From Rickettsiales bacterium (GTDB lineage: Bacteria > Pseudomonadota > Alphaproteobacteria > Rickettsiales > UBA3002), in contig PBPD01000068.1 in NCBI GenBank assembly GCA_002725445.1, forward strand, positions 1 to 6,553: DNA of 6,553 nucleotides, given 5' to 3'. Each line of letters begins with the position of its first letter. Positions within the stretch are counted from its first letter, which is position 1. The position numbers and the translations under genes were made by a program. Positions 5,291-6,553 of this stretch are shown in pieces. The notes beneath the pieces are model-generated. The model worked only from the letters and a program-made list of their open reading frames with translations. It was not told the origin of the DNA and did no database searches.

Positions 5291-6419
5291 CCATCGATTT
5301 TGCCACGTTTTGACGCTCGCGTAACAGCGCAAGCAAGGCATCGCGGTCACCTTCAACAATAGCGTCATAAAGCGGGCGCAGCTCGCGATCAAATGCATCC
5401 AGTTGTCCGGCCACTGCCTCGGCGTTGGCGGATATTTGCTTGATGGTTGCCTCAGGCTCGACACTGGCGGGCGCAACAAAGTCAATAAAACCGCCCGCTG
5501 CAAAGTTGCGTAGGCTGATTTCCATTTGCTGTTCCAGCATATAGATCTGGTTGATTAGGCAGGACGCCGTAACATGTGGCACCAGCTGCGTGGTGATGGC
5601 CAGTGGCTCTAGAATCTCGGCATCTTCATCCTTTTCGCCTGTGCGTAATTCCTGCGCCAGATGGCGCAGCAAATGCTGGTAATTATCGCAGGCTTTCAAA
5701 ATATGCTCTTGGTTGGAGAGAAAGATATCGCGCCACATTTCGGGGTCTGAGCGGCTGGTGCGCATATGCGCCCAGAGCGTTTTCTCATTAGGTGACAGAT
5801 GCACATGCTGGCTGGCCATGAAAGCGCCATTGGCAAAATTCAGCAATTGCGGCAGATGCGACATATGGGCGTAAATAACATCGTGTGCGAGCGCAGGCAG
5901 GAATGCAATGCGCGCCTGCATATGTTGCCATAGTTCTTTAATGGCATCGATATCTTCGTCGGTGGAATCTTCCAGAGGCGTTATCACCATCAGATGGTCT
6001 TTGAAGAATTCGGGGTTGGCGCTTTGCGGGCCAGAGCGTTCCGTGCCAGCAATCGGATGGCCGGGAATGAAACGGCAATGCTCAGGCTTGTGGCGGAGCA
6101 CCTGCGTAATAGCCTCCTGCTTGATTGAGCCGACATCGCTCAACATACAATTTTCAGGTATGTGAGCGGCAATTTGCTGCATTACATCGCCATAGGTGCC
6201 GACAGGCGTGCACAGCAAAATCAAGTCTGCAGTGGCGACGGCTTCTTGGGCGCTACTGGCAGCTTCATCCAGCCAGCCTTGCTCCTTGGCGTAGGCTGTG
6301 TTGTTTTCATTAAGGTCGAAGCCAACCACGTGGAAGGCGTGCGGGCGATGTTGCAAAGCAGCGGCAATGGAAGCGCCGATTTGCCCCATGCCAAGAATGG
6401 CAATACGAGAGAAATGCAT
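5274..6419 (-). CDS. tyrA: Prephenate/arogenate dehydrogenase TyrA with extended C-terminus
   Basis: TyrA oxidatively decarboxylates prephenate (or arogenate) in tyrosine synthesis. The N-terminal Rossmann domain has G10-M-G-Q-I-G15 and D35 at the end of the second strand, which favours NAD+. It continues with CTPVGTY at 70-76, SDVGSIK at 94-100 and GHPIAGTERSG at 120-130, with the catalytic His121. The helical domain has HDVIYAHMSHLP at 179-190 and M-R220-T-S-R-S-D-P with W229, where R220 is the likely substrate-binding arginine. The protein has 381 residues against about 290-310 usually. The extra part (about 274-376) looks like a second copy of the C-terminal domain, described separately. 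The start abuts the hisC stop (TAAATG), with AAAGGA about 12 bases upstream (6432-6437 on the + strand). Prephenate versus arogenate specificity cannot be told from the sequence. Confidence 0.93.
   Translation of the reverse strand: MHFSRIAILGMGQIGASIAAALQHRPHAFHVVGFDLNENNTAYAKEQGWLDEAASSAQEAVATADLILLCTPVGTYGDVMQQIAAHIPENCMLSDVGSIKQEAITQVLRHKPEHCRFIPGHPIAGTERSGPQSANPEFFKDHLMVITPLEDSTDEDIDAIKELWQHMQARIAFLPALAHDVIYAHMSHLPQLLNFANGAFMASQHVHLSPNEKTLWAHMRTSRSDPEMWRDIFLSNQEHILKACDNYQHLLRHLAQELRTGEKDEDAEILEPLAITTQLVPHVTASCLINQIYMLEQQMEISLRNFAAGGFIDFVAPASVEPEATIKQISANAEAVAGQLDAFDRELRPLYDAIVEGDRDALLALLRERQNVAKSMVMPQH
5292..5885 (-). repeat. Protein-level tandem repeat: duplicated TyrA C-terminal domain
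   Basis: Copy 1 covers about residues 179-264 (bases 5628-5885) and copy 2 about residues 274-376 (bases 5292-5600). An ungapped pairing at 96-residue spacing aligns N236/N332, E238/E334, D245/D341, Y247/F343, L251/L347, R252/R348, L254/L350, G261/G357 and D264/D360. Upstream, P190 of SHLP pairs with P281 of LVPH. Copy 2 contains the A-A-G-G-F-I-D block (307-313), which ordinary TyrA proteins carry in their single domain and which copy 1 lacks. Copy 1 keeps the S-D-P-x-x-W block and arginine, which copy 2 has lost. The similarity is visible only in protein; no DNA repeat is obvious, so the duplication is old. The alignment was made by eye. Confidence 0.6.
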
Positions 6420-6551
6420 TTAAGCGGCCAGTCCTTTCAGCGCTTCGAGCGCATGCAGAAATGCGTCATTTTCTTCGCGCGTGCCGATGCTAACGCGTAG
6501 ACAGGTAGGCAAGCCATAATTGGCTACTTGGCGCGGAATAATGCCTTGCTG
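6420..6551 (-). CDS. hisC: Histidinol-phosphate aminotransferase HisC, C-terminal end (5' part beyond window)
   Basis: The reverse strand encodes the last 43 residues of a class I/II PLP aminotransferase. They begin Q-Q-G-I-I-P-R-Q-V and continue Y-G-L-P-T-C-L-R-V-S-I-G-T-R-E-E-N, then end in a helix (F-L-H-A-L-E-A-L) and stop at TAA. The G-I-I-x-R, Y-G-L-P, L-R-[VI]-[ST]-I-G-T and E-E-N-x-x-F order is the signature C-terminus of HisC, with the arginine of L-R-V the conserved carboxylate-binding residue. In alphaproteobacteria this HisC form often sits directly before tyrA and may also act on aromatic 2-oxo acids. That fits the zero-spacing stop-start junction here, although substrate choice cannot be seen from this fragment. 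The catalytic lysine region lies outside the window. Confidence 0.9.
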   Translation of the reverse strand, partial: QQGIIPRQVANYGLPTCLRVSIGTREENDAFLHALEALKGLAA

Positions 6552-6553
6552 CA

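Noticed and set aside
5274..5345. Search for a terminator at the convergent junction
   Set aside because: Short inverted matches such as GCG/CGC occur, but no stable GC stem followed by a T-run on either strand was found, so no terminator is called.
5171..5503. 110-codon open frame on the - strand overlapping the HAD/tyrA junction in another frame
   Set aside because: tyrA in its own frame carries family-like sequence to its stop, and the alternative frame has no recognisable features.

Overview
The window is a gene-dense piece of bacterial chromosome with no stretch of non-coding DNA. It most likely comes from an alphaproteobacterium. The D-amino acid aminotransferase has the N-terminus I associate with alphaproteobacterial copies, hisC-tyrA adjacency is common in that class, and base composition looks slightly above half G+C by eye. 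No marker gene here fixes the lineage.

Bases 2-5290 (+ strand) hold seven genes, each overlapping the next by 4 to 22 bases, so they read as one translationally coupled transcription unit. First come three dTDP-L-rhamnose genes in the order rmlA (5' end missing), rmlD, rmlC. Next are a family 2 glycosyltransferase of the WbbL-like rhamnosyltransferase type and an extended SDR sugar-nucleotide epimerase/reductase of the WbpV/Gne-like group. Together these five suggest synthesis and transfer of rhamnose, and of a second (probably N-acetylated, 6-deoxy) sugar, into a surface polysaccharide such as O-antigen. The unit then continues into a PLP-dependent D-amino acid aminotransferase (supply of D-Ala/D-Glu, normally for peptidoglycan) and a Gph-like HAD phosphatase.

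Bases 5274-6551 (- strand) hold tyrA (prephenate/arogenate dehydrogenase) and the last 43 codons of hisC, with the hisC stop directly abutting the tyrA start. This aromatic amino acid pair converges on the polysaccharide unit. The stop regions of the HAD gene and tyrA overlap by 17 bases, so there is no room for a conventional terminator between the two units.

The most unusual feature is the TyrA protein. At 381 residues it is about 90 longer than usual, and the extra length reads as a second, diverged copy of its own C-terminal helical domain. No RNA genes, insertion sequences, CRISPR arrays or clear promoters were seen. I found no convincing novel multi-gene system. The things worth following up are the TyrA duplication and the placement of the aminotransferase in a polysaccharide operon.
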